Origin: Siderastrea siderea
Lineage: Eukaryota; Cnidaria; Anthozoa; Scleractinia; Rhizangiidae
DNA length: 64,000 nucleotides
Reading direction: 5' to 3'
Assembly (NCBI GenBank): GCA_964030785.1
Contig: OZ034970.1
Coordinates: 2,301,911 to 2,365,910, forward strand
Within the stretch, counting starts at the first letter, position 1. Each line of letters starts with the position of its first letter. The position numbers and the translations under genes are program-made. Below are positions 13,601-24,038 of this stretch, piece by piece. The notes beneath the pieces are model-generated. The model was not told where the DNA came from, did no database searches, and saw nothing but the letters and a program-made list of their open reading frames with translations.

Positions 13601-15576
13601 AGAGCGATGTGTAAGTTGTTAGAAGCCTTATAGAAAGCTTTTTTAAATTTAATGTTATTCCCATCACATATCTTGACACAGAATTAGATAGAATTCATTT
13701 TTATACTAAGTTGTATAAACTTCCTGTTTTTAGCACAATCCGATAAAAAAACGGCTACTGTGACCTTTCAAAGCGTCCGTTTGTGGAAGGTCGTTTCTAC
13801 TACCGATTGTGCTGATGAAAACCTATAGGGTGGCTTCTCAAATCAAATGTATTAAGCATTATTTTCCTGTGGTAATAATGTGCACTATGCTATACTTAGC
13901 TCTTGAGTTCCACTTAAGTTTTAAGTGTTTAAGTGTGAATACTCAAATAAAGTCTTTTCAACAGCAATTCTAATGGTCAATAGGGCACAAAAAGATTTTT
14001 TCAGGAATTTTCTCTCTATTTGAGTTCGGATGCTTTGGGAGTTAAGAACGTTTTATCATCATAACACGCACATTAGAGATAATTATAACAAGACAGATAA
14101 CTATGTTTGTTCTTCATCAACAGGTGGGCTTTTGGTGTCGTTCTGTGGGAGTTAGTCACGTTGGGTGAGTCCGTAGTTTGCAACACAAAAAAGTGCAATG
14201 TGAAGTACGCCGTTTTCATCTAATTATGTTATCTGTACCAGTTTTAGCTGGTCTTCACAAATTGGATTTAACATCATTGACTCTGGATTAATTGTCCGTT
14301 CTTCTTTATTCCTCAGTTTCATGTTATCTTTTGTTATACTTTTATCTAGGTGGCACCCCATACCCAACAATAAACAACAGAGAATTGCTTCGTCTCTTAA
14401 AAGGTGGCTATCGGATGGAAAAACCAGACATCTGCAATGACGAAATGTAAGCATTCATTATGTCATCAATGCAATGCTTTCAGTGATGCGTTCATTGTTT
14501 GCTTTTAGGTTTCTTCACCGAAATAAACTGATACATCTTTTTCCATTGTTAACTGCTCCGTGTTGCTAGAGTTAACCGATTATATAAACTGAAAGAACCG
14601 CGGTAGGTCGATGTATAAAGGCCTTACTTAGCAATCAAGTACATCCATTACAGCTAGTGGGAGATCGAGTGTGGGAAAGGATATTAACGCGATGAGTCTT
14701 AGTCAACTCTATATAACTGACAATGATAGCGCTGCATAACAACATGAATGTCTTACAGGGATAAGGAAACGGAAGATCTCTTTCTAACTATTGCATATTT
14801 TACCTCGGTTATTGAATCCCTAGCTTTCTGATTGATTACCAACAATGTACTCAGGTTATCAGCTAATGAGCCTGGTTTTTATTCAGTTATATGGAAAATG
14901 GATGCCATGCCGACTGCCGCGACGCTCGAAAAATTTCGCTGCGAAGCAAAAGCTTTGTTCAAAAATATGGAAAAATCTGCAATGACTATGTAGTCATCAT
15001 TCTCCTCGCGCTTGTTGGGTAGCAGGGAATTATTAATTAATGACTCAGTTCTACGCGTCTCGTTGGTTGTTTATCACTTCATATCGAAAGGATGCCCGTG
15101 TAATAATTGCTATTATTGTCTGTTTTAGCTACCAGTTGATGACAGAATGTTGGATGGAAGCTCCAGACGAAAGACCAAACTTCACCCAGATACGAGAAAG
15201 ACTGGAGGAGATGATGCAGAAGGACAACCCTTACTTGGACTTCAGCGTGTTGGATGAAACAAGGGATTACTACAACGTACCTTCCTTTAACAGTCTCATG
15301 GATGAAACTACTGACGAGGAAATATTAGACAAAGAAGACACCGAACTTTTAGAGAAACAAAGTGATGATCATAATTCAGAAGAAGAGAAAAAGGCGCAGG
15401 ACTCTAACAGGAAAGACCTTGCTGTAGAATCAGAAGGCTTCGAAGTTCACTCTTTTGGGTTTAATAACAATAAGTTTGATGGCAAAGATTTTCACGATCT
15501 GAAGGACATTAAGGTAAACCTTGAGGCCATTGAAATGTCCTTGTACAGGCCTGGAAACCGGGGAGTTGTTCTTTAG
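3..15576 (+). CDS. Receptor tyrosine kinase with four FN3-like modules (5' end outside window), 21 exons
   Basis: Single-pass receptor predicted to phosphorylate tyrosines after binding an extracellular ligand. Exons read from splice signals and frame continuity: 3-131, 505-561, 1568-1634, 1978-2168, 2573-2629, 3076-3142, 3724-3953, 5130-5186, 5366-5432, 6044-6252, 6910-6966, 7288-7363, 9818-9974, 10262-10482, 10986-11170, 12362-12457, 12889-13116, 13396-13610, 14124-14164, 14350-14446, 15129-15576. All phases join without a stop. Order: four FN3-like repeats, transmembrane helix, kinase with GEGAFGKV loop, VAVK lysine, [11 protein letters not shown], a kinase insert, and a tail with a YYNV motif. 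The stretch LGGTPYP...GYRMEKP and WMSIEA (usual APE proline replaced by Ile) resemble the TIE/FGFR-like group; the exact subfamily is uncertain. The ligand is unknown. The signal peptide and N-terminal domains lie upstream of base 1. Confidence 0.9.
818..1350. repeat. Possible MITE-like element in RTK intron (one end only)
   Basis: The intron segment starts near 823 with TTAACCCTCGGACG, followed by a G-homopolymer stretch (about 869-880). It then holds YY1-like CAAGATGGCCGCCAT at 1022-1036 and CRE consensus TGACGTCA at 1238-1245. The composition matches the TTAA-bounded elements at 3959 and 11467. I could not find a convincing matching right end, so the limits are approximate. Confidence 0.35.
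1978..3142 (+). CDS. FN3-like module 2 of the receptor kinase (exons 1978-2168, 2573-2629, 3076-3142)
   Basis: The first exon joins the previous one in phase 1 to read [12 protein letters not shown] and contains [18 protein letters not shown], aligning with the W-P-F/L-spaced core of the other modules. The middle exon is again 57 nt ([19 protein letters not shown]) and the third again 67 nt ([12 protein letters not shown]). Donors are GTAAGA, GTTAGT and GTAAGT. Between the exons lie about 400 bases each of AT-rich intron with no recognisable element. Confidence 0.85.
3724..5432 (+). CDS. FN3-like module 3 of the receptor kinase (exons 3724-3953, 5130-5186, 5366-5432)
   Basis: The exon starting [16 protein letters not shown] contains [20 protein letters not shown], a clear FN3 strand B-C. 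Two cysteines in the C'-E region ([13 protein letters not shown]) could form a local disulfide; the other visible modules lack this pair. Exon 5130-5186 (57 nt, [19 protein letters not shown]) and exon 5366-5432 (67 nt, [17 protein letters not shown]) complete the cassette. The first intron starts GTAAGTTAA, directly followed by a MITE-like insertion (3959-4603). Confidence 0.87.
3959..4603. mobile_element. piggyBac-like MITE (TTAA-flanked), in RTK intron
   Basis: TTAA at 3959-3962 and 4600-4603 bound a non-coding segment. Its ends resemble each other in inverse orientation (left CCCTATTCAGACCGG, right reverse complement CCCTGTTCAAGTCGG). The left end carries about 9 extra bases before the match. 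The interior has AAGATGGCGG near 4315, two TGACGTCA sites (4352-4359, 4362-4369) and a (TCAC)n tract at 4437-4463. TTAA target sites and CCC-starting ends are piggyBac-family hallmarks. Confidence 0.5.
5462..5550. repeat. (CTTT)n microsatellite
   Basis: Interrupted CTTT/TTTC tract in the intron right after exon 5366-5432. Confidence 0.9.
6044..7363 (+). CDS. FN3-like module 4 of the receptor kinase, with basic RRRR site (exons 6044-6252, 6910-6966, 7288-7363)
   Basis: Membrane-proximal module: [20 protein letters not shown], then [21 protein letters not shown] tetra-arginine run followed by Asp (QRRRRD, RRRR at 6211-6222) sits in the loop after strand C' and fits a furin-type RX(K/R)R site. 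The middle exon is 57 nt ([19 protein letters not shown]). The third exon is 76 nt rather than 67, reads [16 protein letters not shown] and joins the transmembrane exon in phase 1. Confidence 0.87.
7364..9150. other. Intron before the transmembrane exon, no gene seen
   Basis: AT-rich intron sequence. A short direct repeat (about 7662-7700) contains the word AAGGTGACAA twice. Bases 8146-8499 are open on both strands, but neither translation resembles a known domain and no splice context supports them. I see no host exon here. Confidence 0.4.
9159..9710 (+). mobile_element. Penelope-like element fragment with GIY-YIG endonuclease, flanked by inverted repeats
   Basis: The reading frame covering about 9172-9519 gives [20 protein letters not shown], then [11 protein letters not shown] and a [12 protein letters not shown] segment. 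This is the GIY-YIG nuclease with the preceding CC motif found at the C-terminus of Penelope-like retroelement proteins. The reverse transcriptase part is absent. About 30 bases starting AATAAGATTTTGAGCG (about 9160-9190) recur as an exact inverted copy at about 9678-9709. The fragment sits in the RTK intron, sense to the host gene. Confidence 0.78.
9818..9974 (+). CDS. Transmembrane exon of the receptor kinase
   Basis: Joined after 7363 it reads [20 protein letters not shown], then a hydrophobic run ([18 protein letters not shown]) followed by basic stop-transfer residues [10 protein letters not shown]. This is the single membrane span and start of the cytoplasmic juxtamembrane segment. The acceptor is TTTTCCCAG and the exon ends in phase 2 at a GTAGGG donor. 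An ATG at 9718 upstream is in frame but lies in the intron. Confidence 0.88.
10262..14446 (+). CDS. Kinase-domain exons of the receptor kinase
   Basis: Seven exons carry most of the catalytic domain. The glycine loop GEGAFGKV is at 10329-10352. VAVK is at 10461-10472, preceded by an unusually long basic/Pro linker (about 30 residues) between the glycine loop and the lysine strand. The alpha-C and hinge region (EFLEEIQLM...[11 protein letters not shown]) lies in 10986-11170. Exons 12362-12457 and 12889-13116 form a kinase insert rich in acidic and polar residues, ending in [16 protein letters not shown] is at 13423-13431 and DFG at 13483-13491, with activation-loop tyrosines in [12 protein letters not shown], then [29 protein letters not shown] follows in 14124-14164. 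The catalytic Asp, Lys and DFG are all present, so the kinase should be active. Confidence 0.92.
11467..12059. mobile_element. piggyBac-like MITE with TTAA target-site duplication, in RTK intron
   Basis: The 585-bp element 11471-12055 is flanked by TTAA at 11467-11470 and 12056-12059. The terminal inverted repeats are exact over at least 16 bases: CCCTATTCTGCCTGGG on the left and its reverse complement CCCAGGCAGAATAGGG on the right. There is no coding capacity. The interior has two TGACGTCA sites (11787-11794, 11873-11880), two ATGGCGGC words and a 13-base G run near the left end. Structure and TTAA target fit a non-autonomous piggyBac element. Confidence 0.82.
15129..15576 (+). CDS. Terminal exon of the receptor kinase: end of kinase C-lobe and acidic tail
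   Basis: Begins after TGTCTGTTTTAG and completes the kinase ([20 protein letters not shown]). A cytoplasmic tail of roughly 100 residues follows, rich in Asp/Glu/Lys. [12 protein letters not shown] contains a Y-x-N context (Y-Y-N), the consensus for Grb2-type SH2 binding when phosphorylated. The stop is TAG at 15574-15576. The exon is duplicated at 31681-32158. Confidence 0.92.
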
Positions 15577-16078
15577 CATTCAGGGAAGAATGGGTAAACC
15601 CAGTCGAGGAAACAAAGAACTGCTGTAAAGGTAGTACTTGACCAAAGATGATATTTCATTTGTGGAAGCTAACTTCACACTTTTAAGCTTTAATGGTCTG
15701 ATTTACATAACAGTATCTCTCATTTATTTGAAAAGTACAAATTAATCGAGCTTTATGTTGTCTAACAAAACGTGTTGTGAAACTGAGGTTAGTGTATTAC
15801 CTGTAGCAATCGACATACTGTATAAACGTTGTTCATATTGAATATGCAACCGATGATATCCTGTTTGGAGGAAGCATCAGTTTTTAAAATCTTAGCAGCT
15901 TTCTTTAGCAGTGAAACAAGAGTTTTGCCCCAGTAAACTTCATTTTATTATCGTACAGTAAAATATAAGCTGGATGATTAGGTAATAACTTCATGCATAG
16001 GACGCTGTACTATAACAACAAACCATTGTACTCATTTTCGTGCTTCTTTTTTTTATTTTTTCTTGCTTTTACCTATTG

Positions 16079-16084
16079 AATAAA
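16079..16084 (+). other. Polyadenylation signal AATAAA of the receptor kinase gene
   Basis: Canonical AATAAA about 500 bases after the stop codon. The same hexamer is kept at the matching place in block B (32633-32638), which supports it as the 3' UTR signal. Confidence 0.55.
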
Positions 16085-16445
16085 AGCTTAGGCAAGAAAT
16101 AATTATTCCATTGGACTGGTAAATTATCGAGGCACTTATAGAAATGATATATGGAAGATGCCTTTCTTTTTTAACAAAGAATGTTCAGAGGAGAATATTC
16201 TATTAAGTTTTTTTCCTCTCCTCTGCAAAAGCGCAAGAGTTCAATATTACCGAAAACCTTGAAAAACGAACGTCATTCCTCAATGCTGATTAGCAGGTGA
16301 CATCACCATCCATATTCAACCTGGAGAAAAGCAGCGGAAACTCCGTCATTTCCTGATCGCCATCTTATGTGTGTGACATCCCCCAAAATACTGAGATTGA
16401 CAGTAGATCATCTCTGTACAAATTGAGATCTCTGTATTCCTTTAC

Positions 16446-16936
16446 AGTATACCATTCACGTAACACAGGGCGTTTCCCATTTACGAAAAGATTCCGGAAA
16501 TTCCGGTTGGAAAGTAAACGAAACACGACTTTTCGTATCGTTCCAGTGGAAAATTTTCCGGAGAAATGGAGCATCTGAACATGAAGGTAGTCCTGTTTTT
16601 CTGTTGGAAACTTTTCCGATGGAAATTCGTGTTCGCTATTCGCGGCCATATCTTTAATTTTGTCGCGTAAATCGCACAAGAATGGAGCCTGGGAGGGCAG
16701 CCTGGGGACGAATCGAACTTGTGTCAAATGGAACACGTTTTTAACCCGATGGAAATTTCCAGCAAAATTTCCGGAGTTTTTCGATAAATGGAAAAAGCCC
16801 ACAAAGAGTATGTGAAGTATAGTTAAAGAGCTGGTGTAGATAAGGAGCTGACGAGTGAAATCCTTATACACCACCAAAGGGCCATCACTATAATTTTATT
16901 GCATGTTAAGATTGTTTCTCTTCAAGTTCGCACTGT
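16446..16936. mobile_element. Insertion unique to block A containing an imperfect inverted-repeat (hAT-like?) element
   Basis: Block B runs straight from ATTCCTTTAC to GTCATGTAACTTAATC (about 32965), whereas block A has about 490 extra bases at this point. Inside, about 16464-16503 (ACACAGGGCGTTTCCCATTT...) pairs imperfectly with the reverse complement of about 16761-16805. CAGGG ends are common in hAT elements, but I cannot define a clean target-site duplication. A 170-codon minus-strand frame (16365-16877) runs across the insert and its flank and is probably fortuitous. Confidence 0.5.
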
Positions 16937-18759
16937 CATGCAACTTAATCACAATTACATGTTGCCTTCCTCTTGTTTTACAACTTTTTAAGACTTGCTT
17001 TCGGAATCATACTGCTACGCCACCAAAGAAGCTGGGCCCAGTTGTTGGAAAACCTTTTAACGCTAACCCTGGATTAAAATTAAACTGAGGTTCATGCTTG
17101 CCTTGTTGAAAAGAGTATTCACGGCTAATTTCACGTGGCCACCTTAAAGGCGACCAAAGTAGAAATTTGTATGGCAAACATTATTTACAGGAATCCTCAT
17201 CGCTTGGTTGTAAGTCTGGCTTGGAAATTGTGACTAAATCCTGGGTGAGCTTAATCCTGCTTTTAACAACCGAGCCCTGAGCTGTAAACGCCCGCACGTC
17301 TGTCTCAGCAATCTCAGTTTAACACTCTGTACCAGGTCATAGAATAAAGCTAACATGTCTTCAAACATTCTGTTAAACCCTCTCTGTTACCGACCTCTCA
17401 CATTAATGCTATTATATTGTCATAACAGTATGACAGTAATTTGTTAATTGGGACGTTAATGAACGCAATATTCTTTGTGGTGACCTACGCAGTTGTATTA
17501 ACATGTGTTTTATTAGTTATGTAACAGGCGAAACGCTTATTACAAACGATCAGGTTTAGTACCTGTTTTAGAAGTTAGCTTCAACTTTTCTACCATTCAG
17601 GGGCGTGGTCGGCCGGAAATTGTCACACTCTAACCCTTGCTTGGATGTCAGTTTCTTGAAAGCCAAAAGCTGTTGCCAAAAAGGCAGATAGGAATGTGTC
17701 AATTTATTTTCTAGTTTTGGGTTTTTACTTTGGATATCCCTCTAGTTACTCCCCTAGAGTGAAAGTTTACGCAGCTTAACCTTATAAATTTTATTATGCA
17801 AATAGACTCCTAGCGTTTAGCAATTGAAATAATCGCCGTTTATAAACGTTTAACACTTTTCTGGTGGTATAGTTCGACGTACGATCAGGATTCCATCGTT
17901 GTTTTCAACCAAACAACACAAAACAAAGGGTTTAAAACAAACACAAAAGCAAAGACAACAAATTCATCCCAGTTTTAGACCAGTTGCATTGTGGTTCACG
18001 TTTTTCTATGGATTCGTAGTAAGGCTCTAGATTTGACCCTAGAAGAGAACCAAATATCTGATGCAACATAACAAAATCCCTAAAGTAAGATCATTGAAAT
18101 GATGCATACAGCTAGAAACCATTGAGCATGCTTTTCTAAGTACCTTCTGTGCTGTATACAATATTTTAAAGTTTTCTTTCTCTGCAAAAAAAATCCGAAA
18201 ATGTGACCGTTCATTAATGAAAGTATTGAGCAATATGTTCTTGTGTTGCTTTTGTCACACTTTACACTGTGGCTTCAATATTGCAGACATTAGGCACCTC
18301 AAGATGGAGGTTTTTCTTCAACCGCAAAACCTCAAAATGTCACCTGACCTTACGTTTGCTGTCAGGTTTGTCTTTTGCCGTTCGCAATTCTAGAGGTAAG
18401 TGATTTCCCGCAGAGTTTTTTGGCAACTTAATCATAAAAAAATCGCGTTGAAAGCCTCCGTTACGTTTCCTTTTTATCTTAACGACTTCACTCTTGTTTT
18501 TTTTCGGACTTCACAACAAACAAACATGGCGCCGTTCTGTTCAACATGTTCAAAAGGACAACTCTCTTTCACAACGTTAATGAATGTTGCCTCCGTTTCG
18601 TTGGCCAAGTCCTAATTTGTATGGCATCTGACTGTGCAAAGAAGTCGCTGACCTAAAAATTCCCACTAGTTCACCAGCTGATCTGATTAGGAGAAGATAG
18701 CAGAGACGCTAAGTAGAGAATTGAGCACTTCAAACAATTGGAGGGAGTCGATGGATGAG

Positions 18760-18764
<5 letters not shown>

Positions 18765-18801
<37 letters not shown>
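18765..18801. repeat. (AG)n microsatellite
   Basis: Uninterrupted AG tract, absent at the matching place in block B. Confidence 0.95.
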
Positions 18802-18805
<4 letters not shown>

Positions 18806-18852
18806 AGATATCGTCATGACGATAAAGCCACCACGTTTCTTTGCTTGATTTC

Positions 18853-18853
18853 C

Positions 18854-18897
<44 letters not shown>
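18853..18897. repeat. (ATC)n microsatellite
   Basis: About 15 ATC units; block B has only CATCATCAAT here (about 35070), so the tract expanded in A or contracted in B. Confidence 0.95.
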
Positions 18898-18899
<2 letters not shown>

Positions 18900-21800
18900 T
18901 GGATCCGAATCTTAACTGCACTAAGAAGTATAGCAAAGGCAAACTGCAAACGGCAAACTTTAAACCGCGGTTCATAGTCCGCGGGAAACTTTGATCTAAG
19001 GTCTCTATTGAACGCAAACCTTAGCGTGATATTTCAAACGAAAACCATAAATATTGAAAAGTGCATTCCAGTTGTGACGTTCGTTTTGCATCAACCGATT
19101 TTTTTGGCATTTGTAATGTGAACGTCTTAAGCTTGGGGCTAAATACCTGTTTTTTTTTTTTGTAACCATTGCTGGATTCTTCATCACAATCCATCGCACA
19201 GATTGATAGCAGGGAGGGGTGGTTAGGGAGCCTCTATACGTGTAGAAAGGTGCGTGATCTTTGGCAAGGTCGGGAACAAGGTCAGCCAAGGTCACACTGT
19301 CAGCTGGTGCATAAACGGGAATGCTTGATCCTTTAATTTAAAAATGTTCAAAAATCAACGAAATGTAGCCAAAAACGCAACAAAACGCAAGTTGATTTAT
19401 CTCTCTGTACTATGAGAAAAAGCCTTGATAGATCAGAGAAAATGACTCTAATATTTTAGAACTGTACCAGCTTCCAATACATGTAGTGTATATCAAAAGT
19501 AATGCGTCAACGTGCGCCAACAACAAGAGCAAAAACGACAATAATGATTAGTAAGGTGTGCTCCTCAGCGGAATGACGACAATTTCTGTTTAGTGACACC
19601 CATTTTTTTTTTCAATTTTGAAAAATTAAATATTCTGTTAAGATTTATTTTTTTTTGCTGTTAATTCAAGAGCTAATATGTAAAAACAGAAAGTAAACAA
19701 CTACAATTAACAGCTTGTTTTAAGTCTGTGTATCGGCAAAATCTGTAATTGGGAAATGACGCTTATTGGATAGTCACTACTTATTATTACTATGGTTGAT
19801 CACAAAACTTTAACGAACCATTCGTGCTCTGGGTACGGACGTAATGTTGTAAACGAAGTTCTACATATCAACATACCTTCAACCGCAACGTCGTCCATTT
19901 GATCAACGATGCTGCCCAAAGCTTTGTTGGTAGACTTCCCAATCTGAAGAAAATCACTACACAGTTAGCTGTACAGATGCATATAGATGTATACAGCTAT
20001 GTCGCGAATGATCTTTCCGACTAGTCCTGAAAGAAGCAGGCTGACTTACTGTAAACTTAAAAACGTCGGTGGAATTCTAAGAGATGCATTAAGTATACAG
20101 ATGCAGTGTAAGCTAATATAGATGAGAATTCTTGCCTTCAGGAGAACTGAGATTGCCGCTAGACCGTCTTGCAAGGGGGCAGCATTTTCGTAACTTCCGT
20201 ACTCTGTATTGAAGAACGTAAGCTGCAACTGTAAGGAGACAAAATAACGATTTGATTATTTGTTGTCTGAGCGAATGTGGGAAAATACGTTTAAGCACAA
20301 GCCGTCTCACAATTGGTTTTGGCTCAAGTAATTTTTACCAATCACAGAGCGATGTATAGCAAAACCAAGGCAAAAGTGAGTTACTTTCGGCGCTCGATTG
20401 AAAACTGCTCCTGGTGTCAGCAGTGGGACACTTCTGCTGGAAAAGATTTTCCATCCACTGTGTGTTCAGAGCCTCTGTTGGTGTCTCATCCAAAATGGAT
20501 GTTCATGTCATGAAGTTCGTAATTTTTGCTGTTCAACGAGACAGCAGTTAGGTTACAAGTTCCTCGTGTATTATCAGCCGTTAGCACTGGTTCGTGCCCA
20601 TTGTTAACAGAATTCCATTGAACAGGCCCTTATCGTTATCACAAGTGATGTCCAGTTCCCCAAGCGACGAATCCGCCTCGACGTCTTTTGTGACAATGTT
20701 GACTGGAGATTGGTCGGATTGGCGGCAAGCCCTGGCAACGTTATCCCGTCCATGAGGACCGTAAACTGTTTATCAAAGAAAGTTACGTTTCCTGAGGAAA
20801 ATTTCCCTGCAATTTGAAATGAAAGCCCCCCAAAACTCAAAATCTCTAACTGAATTTGCAGCTAGCTTGCCGGTAGACTGCTGCCATTTTCTTACTTGGT
20901 TATAAAAAGAGGATCTCAGTTAACGTTTGGCTAGAGTTCAGACACGCGCTAGTTTGTTGCCTGTCATCTCGTCAATGACAATTTGCAATTGCTTATGGAG
21001 GAATTTATGGAAGGCCAGCGATCGATCTAGCTAACGATCCCAAGATACGGATATTTTATCTATTTGGTTACGTCCATTAACCGCCTCCACATAGCGATAA
21101 AACAATACGACAACTTTATCTGAATGACGTAAGCTTCAATTTTCTCGGGAAAGGATAACTGCAAGATTAAAGCAACTACTTACTTCCATGAGCTCGATCA
21201 CTATCCCCATATTTCCAAATGCTCCCTGGGTTTGAAAGAACACTGAATATCATAATGTTATTACGAATTTCAATGCAAACTATAGTATATATAGAATGTG
21301 ACAAATTTATCACAATGTTCGAGGTCTTACTTGCAAAAGCCGAAGAGCTGATCACGAGAATCAATGCTGCTCCTGTGAAAACCATCATTATTGGTTCTCA
21401 AAAGTGAAAAAGAAATAAAAATGAAAACTGCCAGAAATTAAATAAGTGCAAGAGATCACTGACAGAAGTGTGTGTGTTTTTTTTCTTTTTCGCAAATCAA
21501 AATATTGAGCTGATGGAATAATCTACTACTCCACCTGTTACTCTTCACCATAACAACAACATTCAACTGTTTGATTAGAAGTCACTTATCAAATCTTACT
21601 ATTATTTTCTACTTCATTTTTCACTATTACCCAAGTCAAGATAATATCAGTATATTCAAAAAGTGAAATGGTACAAGTTTTGGCATCGTTGTATTCTTCA
21701 AGGCAAATAAAATGGTTTTCAGTGAGGGATGCTGGTGGTAAAAAGGGGTTTATTAATGTCGTTATACCATTTAATCAGAATTGGAAATTAGTAGCAAAGC

Positions 21801-22179
21801 AACAAAGGTAACTTCTCTGAACTCAAAATGGACTCTTAATTAGATTCTTTACTTTCTTTTGTGTTTGAAAGGAGTAGGAATAATTTATCCAGAGTTTCAA
21901 AACACAATCCATGTTATTTCAAATTGTTTAAAACCACTACCCCACACTTTGGAATAACAGCTATTCGCGAACACACTTACAGACTCAATAACAGCCTGTA
22001 ACGTGTTTTCTGTTTCTCAGTGTGGAGGTGTTACGAGACATTCAAACGGGTAAACATTTTATTAATTTTACAACTTCAAATTTCCTTTTATTTTGTTTTT
22101 GTGCGACTTTTGCTGACTATCTCAGAAAGATGTGTTAGCTGGGAAAATCTTCAGATTTGTCAGATTTTCAGTGGCGTAA

Positions 22180-22471
22180 AGCCTGTTCTCATATGCCGCC
22201 GACCTATCCCTGCGACAAAGCCGCCATGGTACTGCCTGGGATACTGTTCCGACATACGGGAACATTACGCCGCCGGCTGCAAAACCTATCGGAGGTCTTT
22301 GCCGCCGGCATGCCTGCGAAGTTGAACTCGAGTCAACTTTGCAGGCATGACGGCGCTAAAGACTGGGATGATCTCTGTTGCTGGCGACTTCTGTTCTCAT
22401 ATCGGAACAGTATCCTAAGCAGTACCGGCGACTATGTCGCAAGTAGGTCGACCGCATATGAGAACCAGGCT
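22180..22471. mobile_element. PIF/Harbinger-like MITE with TAA target-site duplication; empty site in block B
   Basis: 292-bp insertion flanked by TAA (22177-22179 and 22472-22474). Block B has the uninterrupted GGCGTAACTC at 38294-38303, so the pre-insertion site is known exactly. The terminal inverted repeats start AGCCTGTTCTCATATGC on the left and AGCCTGGTTCTCATATGC on the right (reverse complement), continuing with a shared CGACCTA...TGCGACA pattern. A 3-bp TAA/TTA duplication is typical of PIF/Harbinger elements. It contains no transposase. Confidence 0.82.
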
Positions 22472-22474
22472 TAA

Positions 22475-24038
22475 CTCATTTATACGTGGAATTTCAAACC
22501 AGAGAAAAAAAAACTTATAGCGAAAATTAACGACGCCAAATTTAACACCCTGCAGTGACATCGTGCTTTTCACAGAACGTTGATATAGCTCAGCAAGCCT
22601 GGGCACAATTTTACGTCTTCTATCCAAAAGTTTTTCGAGATTAAAAATAGCGTCAAATGTTCAGGATGATTACACAGTAATGAAAAGTTTGAGTACAACA
22701 ACCAGCGATTCGATTCGGAGGGTGGCTCAGAAACGAGTAGATTTTAGAGCGGAGATAAACTGTTTACTCTCTTTATTCAAGTTTCAAATATAACAACGAT
22801 ATTAATCGTTCTGTATCGATCTGACACTTCTTTTGCTCTGTGATAAAGCCTGTTTTGAACTTCGCAGCGAAGAGTTGTTACTTATACGTGAACAATTTCT
22901 CGGTTTAGCAAAGTCAAGTTTGCGAGTCACATATTTCTAGTCAATGAATGGACCAGGGCTGGGCGGAAATGTTGCCCGGTTGGTTTCATGAACTATTTAC
23001 ACAGGTGATGTCAAGGAAAGAGTTCCTTGACGCCACCAATTGTCACGTTTCCAAGACAACTGGTCGTCTTGAAAACGATCACCGACTAGGCCTTATTAAC
23101 TATCGTGAATCTTCGATGGTCTTTCTTTGTCATTCATTAACAGAGAAGTTGACAGCCACTTCATCTCGCAGATATTGCTTTATAATGCAAATAGTAAAGG
23201 CCCAAAAATAAATACTCTTGTCTAAGCTACTTTAACGAGTACACCAAATAAATACTCCTTTCTAAGCTACTTTAACGAGTCCAGCAGTTGACATAACCTT
23301 GTGCGCAAAATTCATGGCAAAATATATAAAATATATCTTCAAAGAGCAAAGTGGGTTGTTCGGTTTATTAATAATTAATTTCTTTTAGCCTCCAAATATA
23401 TTGCCCGAAATATGTTTTAAAAATTGCCTCGAATTCTCTTTGTATATCTGTACGTTAAATAGTACAAGCGCATTGTTTCCATTTGACGTTACTGTTTCAC
23501 GAGTGTTGTTTGCAGTAACGTTGGGTAGGTTTCTTCTGCGTTAGCTGATATGTGACTACTAACAAACTAACAGAGTGACGTAGCCTTTTTAATAACTTGA
23601 AGAGTCATCATTATATTTACAACAAGAATCGTATTTCATCTGTTATAATACAGAGGCCTAAAATAAGATGGGAAACAAAACTCCTGATCACGATTATATT
23701 GTGGTTTAAGGGTTTATGTTAAAATGAGGTATATGCCTTTCATGTTTTCTGCAAAAATGTTTCCAGAGAGCCACAATTAAATAATGAACAAAATGCTTAG
23801 TGGATACGCGCATGGTCTTGCCGGCATGGCTGCGGGGTTTTCTCTTCGGTTTTAGGTTCCTCTCTCTCAAGAAAAACTGACATTTGGAGATTCAAATTCG
23901 ACTGAATTAAAATAAAAAGACCTGCATGGAGACCAGTTTATTTTCGGTTAGAACTTTAAGTTCCTTGTTTTCCTCATTCATAAAGAAAAAGTAACAGCCA
24001 TCAATTTTCCTATTCTCAAAAATAAAGGATGACACTGT
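22475..24038. other. Intergenic DNA between CARP pseudogene and GPCR1
   Basis: Mostly alignable with 38301-39511. A segment of roughly 300 bases (about 22620-22930) has no counterpart in B. A 41-base unit (AAATAAATACTC...AACGAGT) is repeated in tandem at about 23207-23282 and is single in B. No gene seen. Confidence 0.45.

Larger units (their letters stand above)
15577..18568. other. RTK 3' UTR and intergenic DNA
   Basis: Contains the RTK 3' UTR (to about 16.1 kb) and sequence shared with block B at 32159-34658. An A-only insertion is present at 16446-16936. I see no further exons. Confidence 0.5.
18569..21388 (-). pseudogene. Carbonic-anhydrase-related gene, block A copy, degenerate
   Basis: Exons by comparison with the intact copy at 34659-37526: 21331-21388 (signal peptide MMVFTGAALILVISSSAFA), 21184-21225, 20432-20765, 20136-20228, 19877-19943, 19167-19323 and a short candidate last exon 18569-18652. 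Lesions seen directly in exon 20432-20765: a 1-base deletion near 20606; a TGA in place of Cys after NIHFG near 20490; and a Trp-to-Arg change in the YGPHGW motif. The splice donor has also changed from GTAAGT to GTGTCC by a 2-base loss. Remaining exons still show CA hallmarks, GSEHTVDGKSF and RGSLTTPPC. A functional product is very unlikely. Confidence 0.88.

Noticed and set aside
16365..16877. 170-codon minus-strand gene
   Set aside because: Spans an inserted repeat and its flank; absent from block B; no domain recognised.
18671..18994. Frames with poly-Met, poly-His and (Arg-Glu)n runs
   Set aside because: They only translate the (ATC)n and (AG)n microsatellites.
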